A stretch of DNA of 64,000 nt from an uncultured Hymenobacter sp. (GCA_913776615.1 CAJYPK010000027.1:1-64000), one strand, 5' to 3'; shown: positions 26,007 through 35,379, counted from the stretch's first letter. The notes: generated by a model not told the origin, from the sequence alone. A program made the numbers and translations.

Positions 26007-27536
26007 TTACTTGGCTTCGGCCTGCTTGTAGAGCCCGACGGCCGAAAGGGTAGGGTTGAGGCGCGAGGAAAGGATGCGCAGCCGCAGGTGCTGCGCCCGT
26101 ACCGGCGCAAACTTGAGGATGCGCTTGTAGCCGACGGTGGTGCCCGTCGCCACCGTTTTCCACTCCGTCCCGCTTTGGTATTCGAGCGCGAAGCGCTCAA
26201 TCCGCTGGCCCACCGTGATGTTTTCCTGCAATTGTAGCACGTCGAATACCCGCGGCGCGGGCAGCGCGAAGCTCAGCGTGGCGGTGGTATCGCGGCCGGG
26301 GGTAGTCCAGTAGGTAGCGTAATTGGCATCGAGCAACGCCGCGCCCTGCTGGGCGTTGGGGCCGCTAACTTGGCTGCTCTTCAGTAAGTTGTTCGCGTAC
26401 GTTTGATCCAGGGCGGCCTTCCAGCCCCGGAGGCTGGCCGCATCCTCCTGTTTGATAAGGCCGGTTTTATCGGGCGGAATATTGAGCAGCAGCACCCCGT
26501 TGCGGCCCACCGAGCTGTTGTAAATAGCCAGTAGCTGCGCCGGCGTTTTCACCTGGCTATCTTCGGCGGGGTGATAAAACCAGCCGGGCCGGATAGATAC
26601 GTCCACCTCGGCCGGGTACCACACCAGCGCCGGGGCGTCCTTGATTTTGGCGCGGCTGCCCAGGTCGTCGCCCATCATATTCTTCGGCGCAAAAGCCACG
26701 TTTTGCTGCGAGTTGGCGGCCACCTTATCCTGCCGCTGGGCATCGAGCGGCACCACGCTCCACTCCGTGGTGCGGCCCTCGCCCGACTCGGTGCCCACCC
26801 AGCGCACGTCCGGCCCCATCACGGCGATAACCGCCGTCGGCTGGAGCTTGCGAATGAGCGCGTACCAGCGGTTGAAGTCGTAGACCTGCTTCTTGCCGGT
26901 CGGCCCCTCGCCGTTGGCCCCGTCAAACCACACCTCATCCACCCGGCCGTAGTTGGTAAGCAGCTCCGTCAATTGATTGATGAAGTAGTTGTTGTACTTG
27001 GCCGAGTCGCCGAAGTACGGCGAGTTGCGGTCCCAGGGCGAGAGGTACACGCCGAAGCCCATATCCTGCGCCCGGCAGGCGTCGGCCACTTCCCGCACCA
27101 CGTCGCCCTTGCCGCCTTTCCAGGGGCTGTTTTTCACCGAATGCTCGGTAAACTTCGACGGCCACAGGCAAAAGCCGTCGTGGTGCTTGGCCGTGATAAT
27201 CACCTGCTTGATGCCACCCGCCTTGCACGTGCGTACCCACTGCCCGGCGTCGAGTGCCGTGGGGTTGAACAGGGTCGGGCTCTCCGTCCCGTCGCCCCAC
27301 TCCTTGTTCGTAAAGGTGTTCATGCCGAAGTGCAGAAACCCTGTCAGCTCCAGCTGCTGCCAGCGCAGCTGCCGCGCCGAGGGCGTGACCGTCGCCGCCG
27401 CCCGCACTACGGCCGCCGGGGTGCTGCCCGCCGCGATCACCGCGTAATTGTTCTTCGCATAAAGCTGCGCGCGGCTTGCCGCCGGCAGCAGCGCCCCGGC
27501 GCAGCCGAGCAGCAGGGTGGCCAGTGGTTGCCGCAT
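26007..27536 (-). CDS. GH29-family alpha-L-fucosidase with C-terminal discoidin-like domain
   Basis: Starting at ATG 27536 gives 509 residues with signal peptide MRQPLATLLLGCAGALLPA; a longer frame adds 63 residues without family similarity. GFLHFGMNTFTNKEWGDG, QVIITAKHHDGFCLWPSK and VDEVWFDGANGEG mark the GH29 barrel. The end (about 380-509) looks like an F5/8 type C carbohydrate-binding domain, with LLDANYATYWTTPG and APVRAQHLRLRIL. It is the first gene of the minus-strand run, with a promoter candidate about 80 bases upstream. Likely exported to the periplasm or cell surface. Confidence 0.92.
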   Translation of the reverse strand: MRQPLATLLLGCAGALLPAASRAQLYAKNNYAVIAAGSTPAAVVRAAATVTPSARQLRWQQLELTGFLHFGMNTFTNKEWGDGTESPTLFNPTALDAGQWVRTCKAGGIKQVIITAKHHDGFCLWPSKFTEHSVKNSPWKGGKGDVVREVADACRAQDMGFGVYLSPWDRNSPYFGDSAKYNNYFINQLTELLTNYGRVDEVWFDGANGEGPTGKKQVYDFNRWYALIRKLQPTAVIAVMGPDVRWVGTESGEGRTTEWSVVPLDAQRQDKVAANSQQNVAFAPKNMMGDDLGSRAKIKDAPALVWYPAEVDVSIRPGWFYHPAEDSQVKTPAQLLAIYNSSVGRNGVLLLNIPPDKTGLIKQEDAASLRGWKAALDQTYANNLLKSSQVSGPNAQQGAALLDANYATYWTTPGRDTTATLSFALPAPRVFDVLQLQENITVGQRIERFALEYQSGTEWKTVATGTTVGYKRILKFAPVRAQHLRLRILSSRLNPTLSAVGLYKQAEAK

Positions 27537-27614
27537 GGGGTCAGTAGGGGCTAGGGACTGAAAAAAGGCGAAAGCTACCCAATAAGTGCAGCTGAAAACC
27601 TCGGCAGAAGCAAC

Positions 27615-27647
27615 CAAAGGTAACAGCGTGTTTCCGCAACATGCAAA
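27615..27647 (-). promoter_or_regulatory. Candidate promoter for the GH29-GH29-GH3-sialidase operon
   Basis: On the minus strand, TTTG (27647-27644), a 21-base spacer, then TACCTTTG (27622-27615). It fits the Bacteroidota consensus and lies about 80 bases upstream of the GH29 start. Confidence 0.55.
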
Positions 27648-27676
27648 AACCTTTAAGCAAATTTTATGGATAAGAA

Positions 27677-27758
27677 ATGTAGGGTAAGCTTTAGCTTGCC
27701 CGGCGCTAGGCGAGCCGCGGCCCACCAGACGCCGGGCAAGCTAAAGCTTACCCTACAT
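27677..27758. repeat. 29-base inverted repeat between divergent genes
   Basis: Arms 27677-27705 and 27730-27758 are exact reverse complements (core GTAGGGTAAGCTTTAGCTTG) with a 24-base loop. It sits between the GH29 promoter and the metallophosphatase gene and belongs to the set of palindromic intergenic elements in this window. Confidence 0.85.
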
Positions 27759-27856
27759 GTTGACCGGGTGGCTTAAATTTGGGGGAGGGAATGCTGGGTG
27801 CCCGCTACCCAACCCTATTAACTTGCCGCTCGGCTGCGCCGGCCGTGCCAAATATT

Positions 27857-28804
27857 ATGTCTACCTCTTTGTCTTCCTCCCGCCGCGACTTTCTGCAAAA
27901 ATCCCTGCTGGGTACGGCGGGCCTCAGCCTGCTCGGCCCCAGCCTGCTGGCCAACGCCGCCAGCGGTCCGGCCCGGCTCGTTATTCTGCACACCAACGAC
28001 ATGCACTCGCGCATCGAGCCCTTCCCCGACAATGCCCCGCAGTGGGCCGGGCTGGGGGGCATGGCACGCCGGGAGGCCCTCATCGACAGCATCCGCAAGC
28101 AGGAGCCGCACGTGCTGTTACTCGATTCGGGCGACATCTGGCAGGGGACGCCGTATTTTAACTTCTTCCTGGGCGAAATTGAGTACAAGCTCATGAGCCG
28201 CATGAAGTACGACGCCGCTACTTTCGGCAACCACGACTTCGATAACGGTCTCGAAGGTTTGCAGAAGCAACTGCCCAACGCCGGCTTCCCTTTTTTAATT
28301 GCCAACTACGATTTCAGCAACACGCCGGTAGCCGGTCGCTTCGCGCCCTACAAAATTTTTGAAAAAGCCGGGGCACGCATCGGCGTTTTCGGCCTGGGCA
28401 TCGAGCTGAAGGGCCTGGTGGCCGATAAGAACTTCGGCACCACCCAGTACCTCGACCCCGTGACCGTGGCCAAGGCCCAGGTGCAGCAGCTGCGCGAGCG
28501 CGAGCGCTGCGACATGGTCATCTGCCTGTCGCACCTCGGCTACAAGTATGAGAGCGAGAAGATTGACGACCGTAAGCTCGCCGCCCAGGTGGGTGGTATC
28601 GACTTGATTCTGGGCGGGCACACGCACACCTTCATGCCCGCCCCCGAGCCCATCACCGGCCCCAACGGCCACGTCACGCTCATCAACCAAGTGGGCTGGT
28701 CGGGCATCAACCTGGGGCGCATCGACTTCGAGATGCGGCGCGGGGCGCAGCCGGTACGAGCCACCGGGGCGCTGGTGCTGCCCGTGGGAACTACCACCTG
28801 CTAG
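27857..28804 (+). CDS. Tat-exported metallophosphatase (5'-nucleotidase family N-terminal domain)
   Basis: ATG at 27857 gives 315 residues. An earlier in-frame ATG at 27779 would place 26 unlikely residues before the twin-arginine signal SSSRRDFLQKSLLGTAGLSL, so I prefer 27857. Metal-binding motifs of the calcineurin-like fold are all present: LHTNDMHSRIEPF, LLDSGDIWQG, TFGNHDFDNG, CLSHLGYK and LGGHTHTF. The C-terminal nucleotide-recognition domain of full-length UshA-type enzymes is missing, so this is the catalytic half alone. Bacteroidota often encode the two halves separately, but no partner is present in the window. Predicted periplasmic phosphoesterase. Confidence 0.88.
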   Translation: MSTSLSSSRRDFLQKSLLGTAGLSLLGPSLLANAASGPARLVILHTNDMHSRIEPFPDNAPQWAGLGGMARREALIDSIRKQEPHVLLLDSGDIWQGTPYFNFFLGEIEYKLMSRMKYDAATFGNHDFDNGLEGLQKQLPNAGFPFLIANYDFSNTPVAGRFAPYKIFEKAGARIGVFGLGIELKGLVADKNFGTTQYLDPVTVAKAQVQQLRERERCDMVICLSHLGYKYESEKIDDRKLAAQVGGIDLILGGHTHTFMPAPEPITGPNGHVTLINQVGWSGINLGRIDFEMRRGAQPVRATGALVLPVGTTTC

Positions 28805-28957
28805 CGGCGCCACATGGGCAAGCATTGGGCGGCTTTTTTGTCTGCTCGTTTATGCGCAAATTTGTCCCCCCCAAGCGGTGCCGATTACTAAATCATCACT
28901 TCTTGGAAGCTTTTTTTTGCCGCCGACCGTATTGGCCGGGTTCGTAGTTTTTACCTC

Positions 28958-30499
28958 ATGTCGCAAGACTTCCGCACCGTTTGGGCCAATTGCCTGCGCG
29001 CCATCCGCGCCGAGGTGGGGGAGCAAAGCTTTCGAACCTGGTTTGAGCCCATCGCGCCGGTCGAGCTGCAAGGCCGGGTACTCACTATTCAGGTGCCGAG
29101 CGTGTACTTCTACGAGTTTCTCGAAGAGCACTACGTGGAGGAGCTGAAGCGGGCTATTTACCAGGAGCTGGGGCCGGAAGGGCGCTTGGAATACAGCGTG
29201 GTAGTAGACCAGGGCAACGCCCAGGCCCCGCCCCGCGCCATGCACCTGCCGCCCGCCCGCAAGGCCGCGCCCAGCGCCCCGCTAGCCGCTGAGAGCCGGC
29301 CTTCGCCCGGCTACGGGGCCGCGCCCGGGGGCAGCGTGGCTACCCGCCCGACGGCGCCCGCCGCCCGCCACTTGGTACCCGGGGCCGGGGCCGCCACGGC
29401 CGCTGCCAAGGCCGGTGCCGCGCCCCTGCGCAACCCCTTCGACGCGGCCAAGACGATGGACCGTAATATCGTGCCGTCGCAGCTCAATACGACGTATACC
29501 TTTGATAATTACGTAGAAGGCGACTGCAACCGGCTGGCCCGCTCGGCCGGTCTTGCTGTGGCTAACAAGCCTGGCACCACCGCCTTCAACCCGCTGATGG
29601 TGTACGGCGGCGTAGGCCTGGGCAAGACGCACCTTGTGCAGGCCATTGGCAACCACATCAAGGCTACCAACGCCGAGAAATTCGTCCTCTACGTCTCGGC
29701 CGAGAAGTTCACCAACCAGTTTATCGAAAGCCTGCAACGCAACGCCGTGCAGGATTTCGCCAACTTCTACCTGCTCGTGGATGTGCTCATCCTCGACGAC
29801 GTGCAGTTTCTGGCCAACAAGGGCAAGACCCAGGAGATGTTCTTTCACATCTTCAATCACTTGCACCAGGGCGGCCGGCAGATTGTCATGACCAGCGACC
29901 GCCCCCCGCGCGAGCTCAGCGGCCTCGAAGACCGCCTGCTCTCGCGCTTCAAGTGGGGCCTCACCGCCGACGTGCAAAGCCCCGACTTCGAAACGCGGGT
30001 GGCCATCATCCAAAACAAGGCCCAGCAGGACGGTATGGAAATCGCGCCGCAGGTGGTAGAGTACCTGGCGCACTCCGTACCTACCAACGTGCGCGAGCTC
30101 GAAGGCGTGCTCACTACCCTGCTGGCCCAGAGCGTGCTCACGCGCCGCGATATCGACCTCGACATGGCCAAGGGGGCCCTGCGCCACATCATCGAGGAGG
30201 TAGAGGCCGAGGTCAACGTCGATTTCATTCAGAAAACGGTGGCCGACTATTTCAGCATTCCGGTGTCCTTGCTGAAGGAGAAAACCCGTAAAAAAGAGAT
30301 AGTTACGGCCCGGCAGGTGGCCATGTACTTCACCAAGGAGCACACCAACCACTCGCTCAAAACCATTGGTTACCACTTTGGGGGCCGCGACCACGCCACG
30401 GTTATCCACTCCGTCCAAACGGTGTCCGATATGATAGACTCGGATAAGAAGTTCAAGGAGCAAATTCTGGAACTGCGCAAGAAATTCGTGCAGAAATAA
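28958..30499 (+). CDS. dnaA: Chromosomal replication initiator DnaA
   Basis: Protein of 513 residues, slightly longer than usual because of an Ala/Pro-rich linker (about 90-165). Domain I reads VWANCLRAIRAEVGEQSFRTWF. Domain III has Walker A GGVGLGKTHL, Walker B DVLILDDVQFL and sensor segments (MTSDRPPREL, LLSRFKWGL). Domain IV carries the DNA-binding signature GGRDHATVIHSV. DnaA-ATP opens the replication origin. I find no cluster of TTATCCACA boxes in the flanking spacers and no dnaN next to it, so oriC is not shown to be here. The preferred ATG at 28958 gives the conserved domain I start. Confidence 0.97.
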   Translation: MSQDFRTVWANCLRAIRAEVGEQSFRTWFEPIAPVELQGRVLTIQVPSVYFYEFLEEHYVEELKRAIYQELGPEGRLEYSVVVDQGNAQAPPRAMHLPPARKAAPSAPLAAESRPSPGYGAAPGGSVATRPTAPAARHLVPGAGAATAAAKAGAAPLRNPFDAAKTMDRNIVPSQLNTTYTFDNYVEGDCNRLARSAGLAVANKPGTTAFNPLMVYGGVGLGKTHLVQAIGNHIKATNAEKFVLYVSAEKFTNQFIESLQRNAVQDFANFYLLVDVLILDDVQFLANKGKTQEMFFHIFNHLHQGGRQIVMTSDRPPRELSGLEDRLLSRFKWGLTADVQSPDFETRVAIIQNKAQQDGMEIAPQVVEYLAHSVPTNVRELEGVLTTLLAQSVLTRRDIDLDMAKGALRHIIEEVEAEVNVDFIQKTVADYFSIPVSLLKEKTRKKEIVTARQVAMYFTKEHTNHSLKTIGYHFGGRDHATVIHSVQTVSDMIDSDKKFKEQILELRKKFVQK

Positions 30500-30530
30500 G
30501 CAGATGAAGCTTTAGGGGCTTCTCTAATCT

Positions 30531-30611
30531 GTCATTGCGAGCGCAGCGAAGCAATCGCCTCTATTCAGCATAGCCGTTCGGGTGTGATTGCTTCGCTGCG
30601 CTCGCAATGAC
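30531..30611. repeat. Palindromic repeat downstream of dnaA
   Basis: Exact 26-base arms 30531-30556 and 30586-30611 with core TCATTGCGAGCGCAGCGAAG. The element separates convergent dnaA and the HD-domain gene. A related core recurs at 47912-47937. Confidence 0.85.
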
Positions 30612-30670
30612 GAATAGTTCTCAGCTGGCTGGTAATAGTTTAAAGAGCTGGAAATAACCGCGAAGGAGAT

Positions 30671-31900
30671 TTACAAAATCTCCTTCGGATAGCAGATGTA
30701 ATACTTCTGCACTTTCTGGCTCAGCGCCCGGATATTGGGCAGGTCCGAAGCCTCTACCACGTTCACCACCTTACCGAGCTTGGTGAGGATGTTGATGGTT
30801 TCGTGGCTGGCTGGGTCGTAGGCCGTGTTGCTGAGGCGGCCGGTGATCATGAGTTGGCTGGCCTCTTCGGCGGGTAGGCCAAAATGCTCGGCAATCAGTT
30901 CCACGATGCCGAGTTGAAATTCGTCGTCGTAGGGCTCGGGGCTGATGACAATTTTGAAAAGCTGCCGGTTGAGCAGGCTTTTGGCTAAAAAGCTCAGTAC
31001 CTTGTCGTGGTGGCTGGCCCATTGCTTGATGGCCGCCCAGATGTCGATGTCGTCGAGCTGTGTGAAGTGGCTCAGGATGGTAGGGTTGTGCTCAAACTCA
31101 GCCAGCGTGACGGCCCGCCCCAGGAAGTAAGTGAGGCAGCTGCTGCCCGGCACGGCAACCCCGGCGCGGGCCAGGTCGCGGGCGCGCTGCATCACCCGGA
31201 TAACCATCTGCTCGGCGCTCGTAACCGTCTTGTGCAGATATACTTGCCAGTACATCAGCCGGCGGCTCACCAGGAAATTCTCTACCGAGTACACGGCCTT
31301 TTCTTCCAGCACGAGGCGCTCATCCACCACTTGGAGCATCTTGATGAGGCGGTCGGCCCCCGGCCGGCCCTCCTGCACGCCGGTGTAAAACGAGTCGCGG
31401 TTGAGGTAGTCGAGCCGGTCCATATCCAGCTGCGAGCTAACCAGTTGATGGAAAAAGGCGCGCCCGTAGCTGCCCTTGAACATCTCAATGGCCAGCGTCA
31501 GTTGCCCGGGAAACTGCTCGTTGAGCTGTTCCATCAGAAACAGCGACAACTGTTCGTGCGGCACGTCCTGGAAAATGCTGGTTTCCAGCGCGTGCGAAAG
31601 TGGTCCGTGCCCGATGTCGTGCAGCAGAATGGCAATTTGAGCCGCCTCACCCTCGGCCGCCGAGATCTTTACGCCCTTATCCTTGAGCGTGCGTAAGGCC
31701 AACTGCATGAGGTGCATGGCCCCCAGCGCGTGGTGAAAGCGCGTGTGCAGCGCCCCCGGATACACAAAATTGGTGAGCCCTAGCTGTTGAATGCGCCGCA
31801 GCCGCTGGAAATAGGGGTGTTCAATAAGGTCGAATAATAGTTCGGTCGGAACCGTGACGAACCCGTACACCGGGTCGTTGAAAATCTTCTTTTTATTCAT
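30671..31900 (-). CDS. HD-domain phosphohydrolase (dGTPase/SAMHD1-like)
   Basis: Protein of 409 residues. N-terminal NDPVYGFVTVPTELLFDLIE and HPYFQRLRRIQQLG, then the metal-binding HD set: LHTRFHHALGAMHLM, ILLHDIGHGPLSHALE, and a later SQLDMDRLDYLNRDS, all typical of the YdhJ/SAMHD1-like group. These enzymes cleave nucleotides or nucleotide-like substrates in the cytoplasm; for this group the substrate is usually unknown. It is convergent with dnaA and divergent from porX. ATG at 31900 gives the conserved N-terminus. Confidence 0.88.
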   Translation of the reverse strand: MNKKKIFNDPVYGFVTVPTELLFDLIEHPYFQRLRRIQQLGLTNFVYPGALHTRFHHALGAMHLMQLALRTLKDKGVKISAAEGEAAQIAILLHDIGHGPLSHALETSIFQDVPHEQLSLFLMEQLNEQFPGQLTLAIEMFKGSYGRAFFHQLVSSQLDMDRLDYLNRDSFYTGVQEGRPGADRLIKMLQVVDERLVLEEKAVYSVENFLVSRRLMYWQVYLHKTVTSAEQMVIRVMQRARDLARAGVAVPGSSCLTYFLGRAVTLAEFEHNPTILSHFTQLDDIDIWAAIKQWASHHDKVLSFLAKSLLNRQLFKIVISPEPYDDEFQLGIVELIAEHFGLPAEEASQLMITGRLSNTAYDPASHETINILTKLGKVVNVVEASDLPNIRALSQKVQKYYICYPKEIL

Positions 31901-32125
31901 CTTGAATGGGCCGTGGCCCAGCTAGCCAGCCAGGGGCATTGGCCGGTAGTTACGGCCAGTTAGCCGACTAAGCTGCACTTTTAAGAACCCAAACCCCTGT
32001 TTTCCGGTAAAGCTACGGACTGCCTGCCCACGTTCCCGGATACTAGGGGAGGGGCCCCGGCCGTTAGGACCGCTACCGATTACCTACTTACCCGATGCGC
32101 GCAGCCCGCCTCCGCGCCCCCACTT

Positions 32126-33694
32126 ATGCAACGATACTCCATTCTCTGGGCCGACGACGAAATTGATCTGCTGAAGCCGCACATTCTGTTTCTCAAGGAG
32201 AAAGGCTACGATGTGACGCCCGTCAACTCTGGGGCCGATGCGCTGGAAGAGGTGCAGGAAAATACCTACGACCTGGTGTTTCTGGACGAGAATATGCCCG
32301 GCCTTACCGGCCTCGAAACGCTCACTGAAATCAAGGTCGTGCGCCCCACGCTGCCCGTGGTCATGATTACCAAGAGCGAGGAAGAGCACATCATGGAGGG
32401 TGCCATCGGGGCCAAAATCGCCGACTACCTCATCAAGCCGGTAAATCCCAACCAGATTCTGCTGTCGGTAAAAAAGGTGCTCGACAACAAGCGCCTCGTT
32501 ACGGAAGCCACCAACTCGGGCTACCAGCGCGATTTCCGCCAGCTCGGGATGCAGCTTTCCGACCGCCTCTCGCCCTCGGAGTGGGTTGATGTGTACAAAA
32601 AGCTGACATACTGGGAGCTGGAAATAAATGAAACCGAGGGTAAGAGCATGGCCGAGGTTTTCAACATGCAGAAGGACGAGGCCAATACCTACTTCGGCCG
32701 CTTCATTATCGAGAACTACGAGGATTGGGTGAACGGCCGCGACAAGGACGCGCCCATGATGTCGCACCAGGTATTCAAGGAGAAAGTGTTCCCACTGATG
32801 AAGCAGACCGGCGATACGCCGGTGTACTTCGTGCTCATCGACAACCTGCGCTACGACCAGTGGAAAGTGCTCGAACCCACCATTGCCGAGCTGTTTACTG
32901 TTGACACGGAAGAGCTGTATTACAGCATCTTGCCGACTACTACCGCCTACGCCCGCAACGCCATCTTCGCCGGCATGATGCCTGGGGAGATTCAAAAGAA
33001 GTACCCCAACTTATGGGTGTGGGACGAGGACGAGGAAGGTAAAAACCTGCACGAGGCGGAGTTCCTGGAAATCAACTTCCAGCGCAACAACCAGAAGGCC
33101 AAGCACAGCTACCATAAGATTACCAACTTGCAGGCTGGCAAAGACTTGCTGGGTAAGATGAGTAACCTGCACAACAACTACAAGCTCAACGTCATCGTCT
33201 ACAACTTCGTGGACATGCTCTCGCACGCTCGCACCGACATGGCGATGATTCGCGAGCTGGCCGCCGACGAAAGCGCTTACCGTAGCCTCACCCGCTCGTG
33301 GTTTTTGCATTCGCCGCTCTACGAGATGCTGCAAATCATCGCTGAGAAAAAAGGCAAGCTCATCATCACGACCGACCACGGTACCATCCGGGTAAAGCGC
33401 CCGTACAAGATTGTGGGCGACCGCAATACCAACACCAACCTGCGCTACAAGCACGGCCGTAACCTGGGCTTCGAAGAAAGCCGCGACATCTACGTGGTGC
33501 GCAAGCCGGAAAGCATTTTCCTGCCCCGCGAAAACGTGAGCACGGCCTACGTCTTCACGCTCGGCGATTATTTCTTTGCCTACCCCAACAACTATAACTA
33601 CTACGTGAACTACTACAAGGATACCTTCCAGCACGGGGGCGTATCGTTGGAGGAGTGCATCATCCCGTACATCGCCTTGACGGCGAAGGGATAA
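32126..33694 (+). CDS. porX: PorX, response regulator with PglZ domain for the type IX secretion system
   Basis: Protein of 522 residues. The receiver domain (1-120) has acidic pocket DDE at 10-12, phospho-acceptor Asp54 in VFLDENMPG, Thr in MITKSEEE and Lys in YLIKPVNP. After a helical linker, the PglZ domain of the alkaline-phosphatase superfamily begins near 205, with LIDNLRYDQW, ILPTTTAYARNAIFAG and ITTDHGTIRVKRP holding metal-binding residues. PorX works with the sensor PorY to control and support type IX secretion and gliding in Bacteroidota; the PglZ domain of studied homologues cleaves phosphodiester nucleotides. No porY is in the window. A strong terminator follows. Confidence 0.95.
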   Translation: MQRYSILWADDEIDLLKPHILFLKEKGYDVTPVNSGADALEEVQENTYDLVFLDENMPGLTGLETLTEIKVVRPTLPVVMITKSEEEHIMEGAIGAKIADYLIKPVNPNQILLSVKKVLDNKRLVTEATNSGYQRDFRQLGMQLSDRLSPSEWVDVYKKLTYWELEINETEGKSMAEVFNMQKDEANTYFGRFIIENYEDWVNGRDKDAPMMSHQVFKEKVFPLMKQTGDTPVYFVLIDNLRYDQWKVLEPTIAELFTVDTEELYYSILPTTTAYARNAIFAGMMPGEIQKKYPNLWVWDEDEEGKNLHEAEFLEINFQRNNQKAKHSYHKITNLQAGKDLLGKMSNLHNNYKLNVIVYNFVDMLSHARTDMAMIRELAADESAYRSLTRSWFLHSPLYEMLQIIAEKKGKLIITTDHGTIRVKRPYKIVGDRNTNTNLRYKHGRNLGFEESRDIYVVRKPESIFLPRENVSTAYVFTLGDYFFAYPNNYNYYVNYYKDTFQHGGVSLEECIIPYIALTAKG

Positions 33695-33704
33695 ACAGCC
33701 CGTA

Positions 33705-33758
33705 GCAGCAAAAAGAGCGCCCGCGTTTCGTACGAAACGCGGGCGCTCTTTTTGCTGC
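33705..33758 (+). terminator. Strong intrinsic terminator after porX
   Basis: A near-perfect palindrome of 54 bases: GCAGCAAAAAGAGCGCCCGC is mirrored by GCGGGCGCTCTTTTTGCTGC around TTTCGTACGAAA. A-tract before and T-tract after the GC stem suggest action in both directions. Confidence 0.85.
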
Positions 33759-33783
33759 CATATTACCTGCCTTTCCACTTTCG

Positions 33784-33874
33784 TTCCGTCATGCTGAGCT
33801 TGCGAAGCATCTTGTCAGGTTCGGGTAGCTTGTCCGGGCGTGAGAAGATGCTTCGCAAGCTCAGCATGACGGAA
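33784..33874. repeat. Palindromic repeat (family TGCTGAGCTTGCGAAGCAT)
   Basis: Exact 30-base arms 33784-33813 and 33845-33874. A second member of the family lies at 43866-43960. Located between two converging transcription units. Confidence 0.88.
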
Positions 33875-33922
33875 GCAGTAAAATGGATAGGGGAGTACTG
33901 GTAGTCGTGGGGGCCGTAAACG

Positions 33923-35188
33923 CTAGGTTTTCTGCTTCTTCTTCTTAGCCGCCGGGAATAGCACATTGTTCAGAATCAGGCGGTAGCCGGGCGAATTGGG
34001 GTGCAGCGAGAGGTCGGTGGGCTCCTCGCCCACGAGGTGCTGGTAGTCTTCGGGATCGTGGCCGCCGTAGAACGTCCAGGTGCCTTTGCCGAGGGTGCCG
34101 TGCATGTAGCGCACCTCGCCCGCCTGCTTGTTTTCCCCCATGATGACGACATCGGGCTTCACGAGGCTTTTGCGGAAGGCCGTAGTTTGGCCCATGAAGC
34201 CGTGGATGGTTTTCTCGTGGTTCTGGGTGAGCATGGTCGGCACCGGGTCGTACTTGGCCGAGAAGGTAAAGAGCTGGAAGTAATCGTTTTGCTCGTAGAG
34301 GCCGCGCTCGCCGGGCTGCATGTCGATGTTGGAGTACTCGTACTGCATCGGGTTCATGTACAGCTGGAAATTCTGAAAGGCCAGCGTGCGGTTAAAATTG
34401 AGCTTGTGCTGGGCGTTGGGGTCGGCGGGGTCGCCGTCGTACATGCTTTCCACCATGTCCACGCCCAGGCCAGCCAGGGCAATGTCGTAGCTGTCGGTGG
34501 CCGAACACATAGCGAACATGAAGCCGCCGCCCGCGATAAACTCCTGCATCTTCACCGCCTCGGCGGCCTTCATCTCGCTCACCTTCTTGAAGTTGTTGCG
34601 CTTGGCGGCCGCCTCGGCCTCGCGCTGCTGCTGCTGATACCAGGGCGCGTAGCGATAGGCGGCGTAGAACTTGCCGTATTCGCCGGTGAAGTCTTCGTGG
34701 TGCAGGTGCAGCCAGTCGTACTTGGGCAGCACGCCGGCAAGCACCTCGTCGTCGTAAATCTTATCGTACGGGATCTCGGCGTAGGTGAGCACCATCGTCA
34801 CGGCGTCGTCCCAGGGCTGCTTGCCCTTGGGCGTGTACACCGCGATTTTGGGGACCTTCTCCAGCTTCATGATGTCCATGTTGGCGTTGGGGTCGGCGAT
34901 TTGCTGCAAAATGCCGGTGTACTGCGCCTCCGAAATGGTTTGAAAGGTGATGCCCCGCACGTTGAGCTCGTTTTCCACGGCGGGCTCGGCCTCGCAGGCA
35001 AAAGAGCCGCCTTTATAGTTGAGCAGCCAGTCAATCTCAATCTGCTTGCTTAAGGCCCAGTAGCACAGGCCATAGGCTTTGAGGTGCTCCTTCTGGGTAT
35101 TATCCATCGGGATAAAAATATGGTTGGCCCGGACCGCCAGGGTAGGGGCCAGCAAAGCCAACAGGAGGGCAAGACGCTTCAGCAACAT
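33923..35188 (-). CDS. Conserved secreted Bacteroidota protein (often labelled asparagine synthetase B-like)
   Basis: ATG at 35188 gives 421 residues with signal peptide MLLKRLALLLALLAPTLAVRA directly followed by NHIFIPMDNTQ. A start 19 codons earlier would bury the signal. Homologues are widespread in Cytophagales and are commonly named asparagine synthetase B, but I see neither a glutaminase N-terminal Cys nor a PP-loop ATP motif, and the protein is exported, so that name looks unsafe. Visible features are KGGSFACEAEPAVEN, HLHHEDFTGEYGKF and FIAGGGFMFAMCSATDSYD, recalling a glutamine-amidotransferase-like or DUF4159-like fold. The function is unknown. Confidence 0.7.
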   Translation of the reverse strand: MLLKRLALLLALLAPTLAVRANHIFIPMDNTQKEHLKAYGLCYWALSKQIEIDWLLNYKGGSFACEAEPAVENELNVRGITFQTISEAQYTGILQQIADPNANMDIMKLEKVPKIAVYTPKGKQPWDDAVTMVLTYAEIPYDKIYDDEVLAGVLPKYDWLHLHHEDFTGEYGKFYAAYRYAPWYQQQQREAEAAAKRNNFKKVSEMKAAEAVKMQEFIAGGGFMFAMCSATDSYDIALAGLGVDMVESMYDGDPADPNAQHKLNFNRTLAFQNFQLYMNPMQYEYSNIDMQPGERGLYEQNDYFQLFTFSAKYDPVPTMLTQNHEKTIHGFMGQTTAFRKSLVKPDVVIMGENKQAGEVRYMHGTLGKGTWTFYGGHDPEDYQHLVGEEPTDLSLHPNSPGYRLILNNVLFPAAKKKKQKT

Positions 35189-35354
35189 ACTTTTGGGGAC
35201 TAAGAGGCTAGCCGGGCAAACGAGCCCCGCGCTACCGTAGTTCAAGGTACGGCCGCTGCCCTTACCAACGCGCTCCTATCCAAAAAAGTCTGTCCGCCAC
35301 CCCCCATGCCCAAAACCCCACCTAGTCAGCTTGCGCAACAGGCGTATCCCCGTA

Positions 35355-35376
35355 ATCCGTTAAATCCGTTAAATCT
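35355..35376. repeat. Short AATCCGTTA tandem repeat before the permease start
   Basis: AATCCGTTAAATCCGTTAAATC ends 4 bases before the ATG at 35380. The same unit recurs at 47971-47998. Here it occupies the place of the ribosome-binding site. Confidence 0.7.
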
Positions 35377-35379
35377 GCG

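Noticed and set aside
30402..30409. TTATCCAC, a DnaA-box-like octamer
   Set aside because: It lies inside the dnaA coding region and encodes the conserved VIHS motif; no other boxes cluster around it, so it does not mark an origin.
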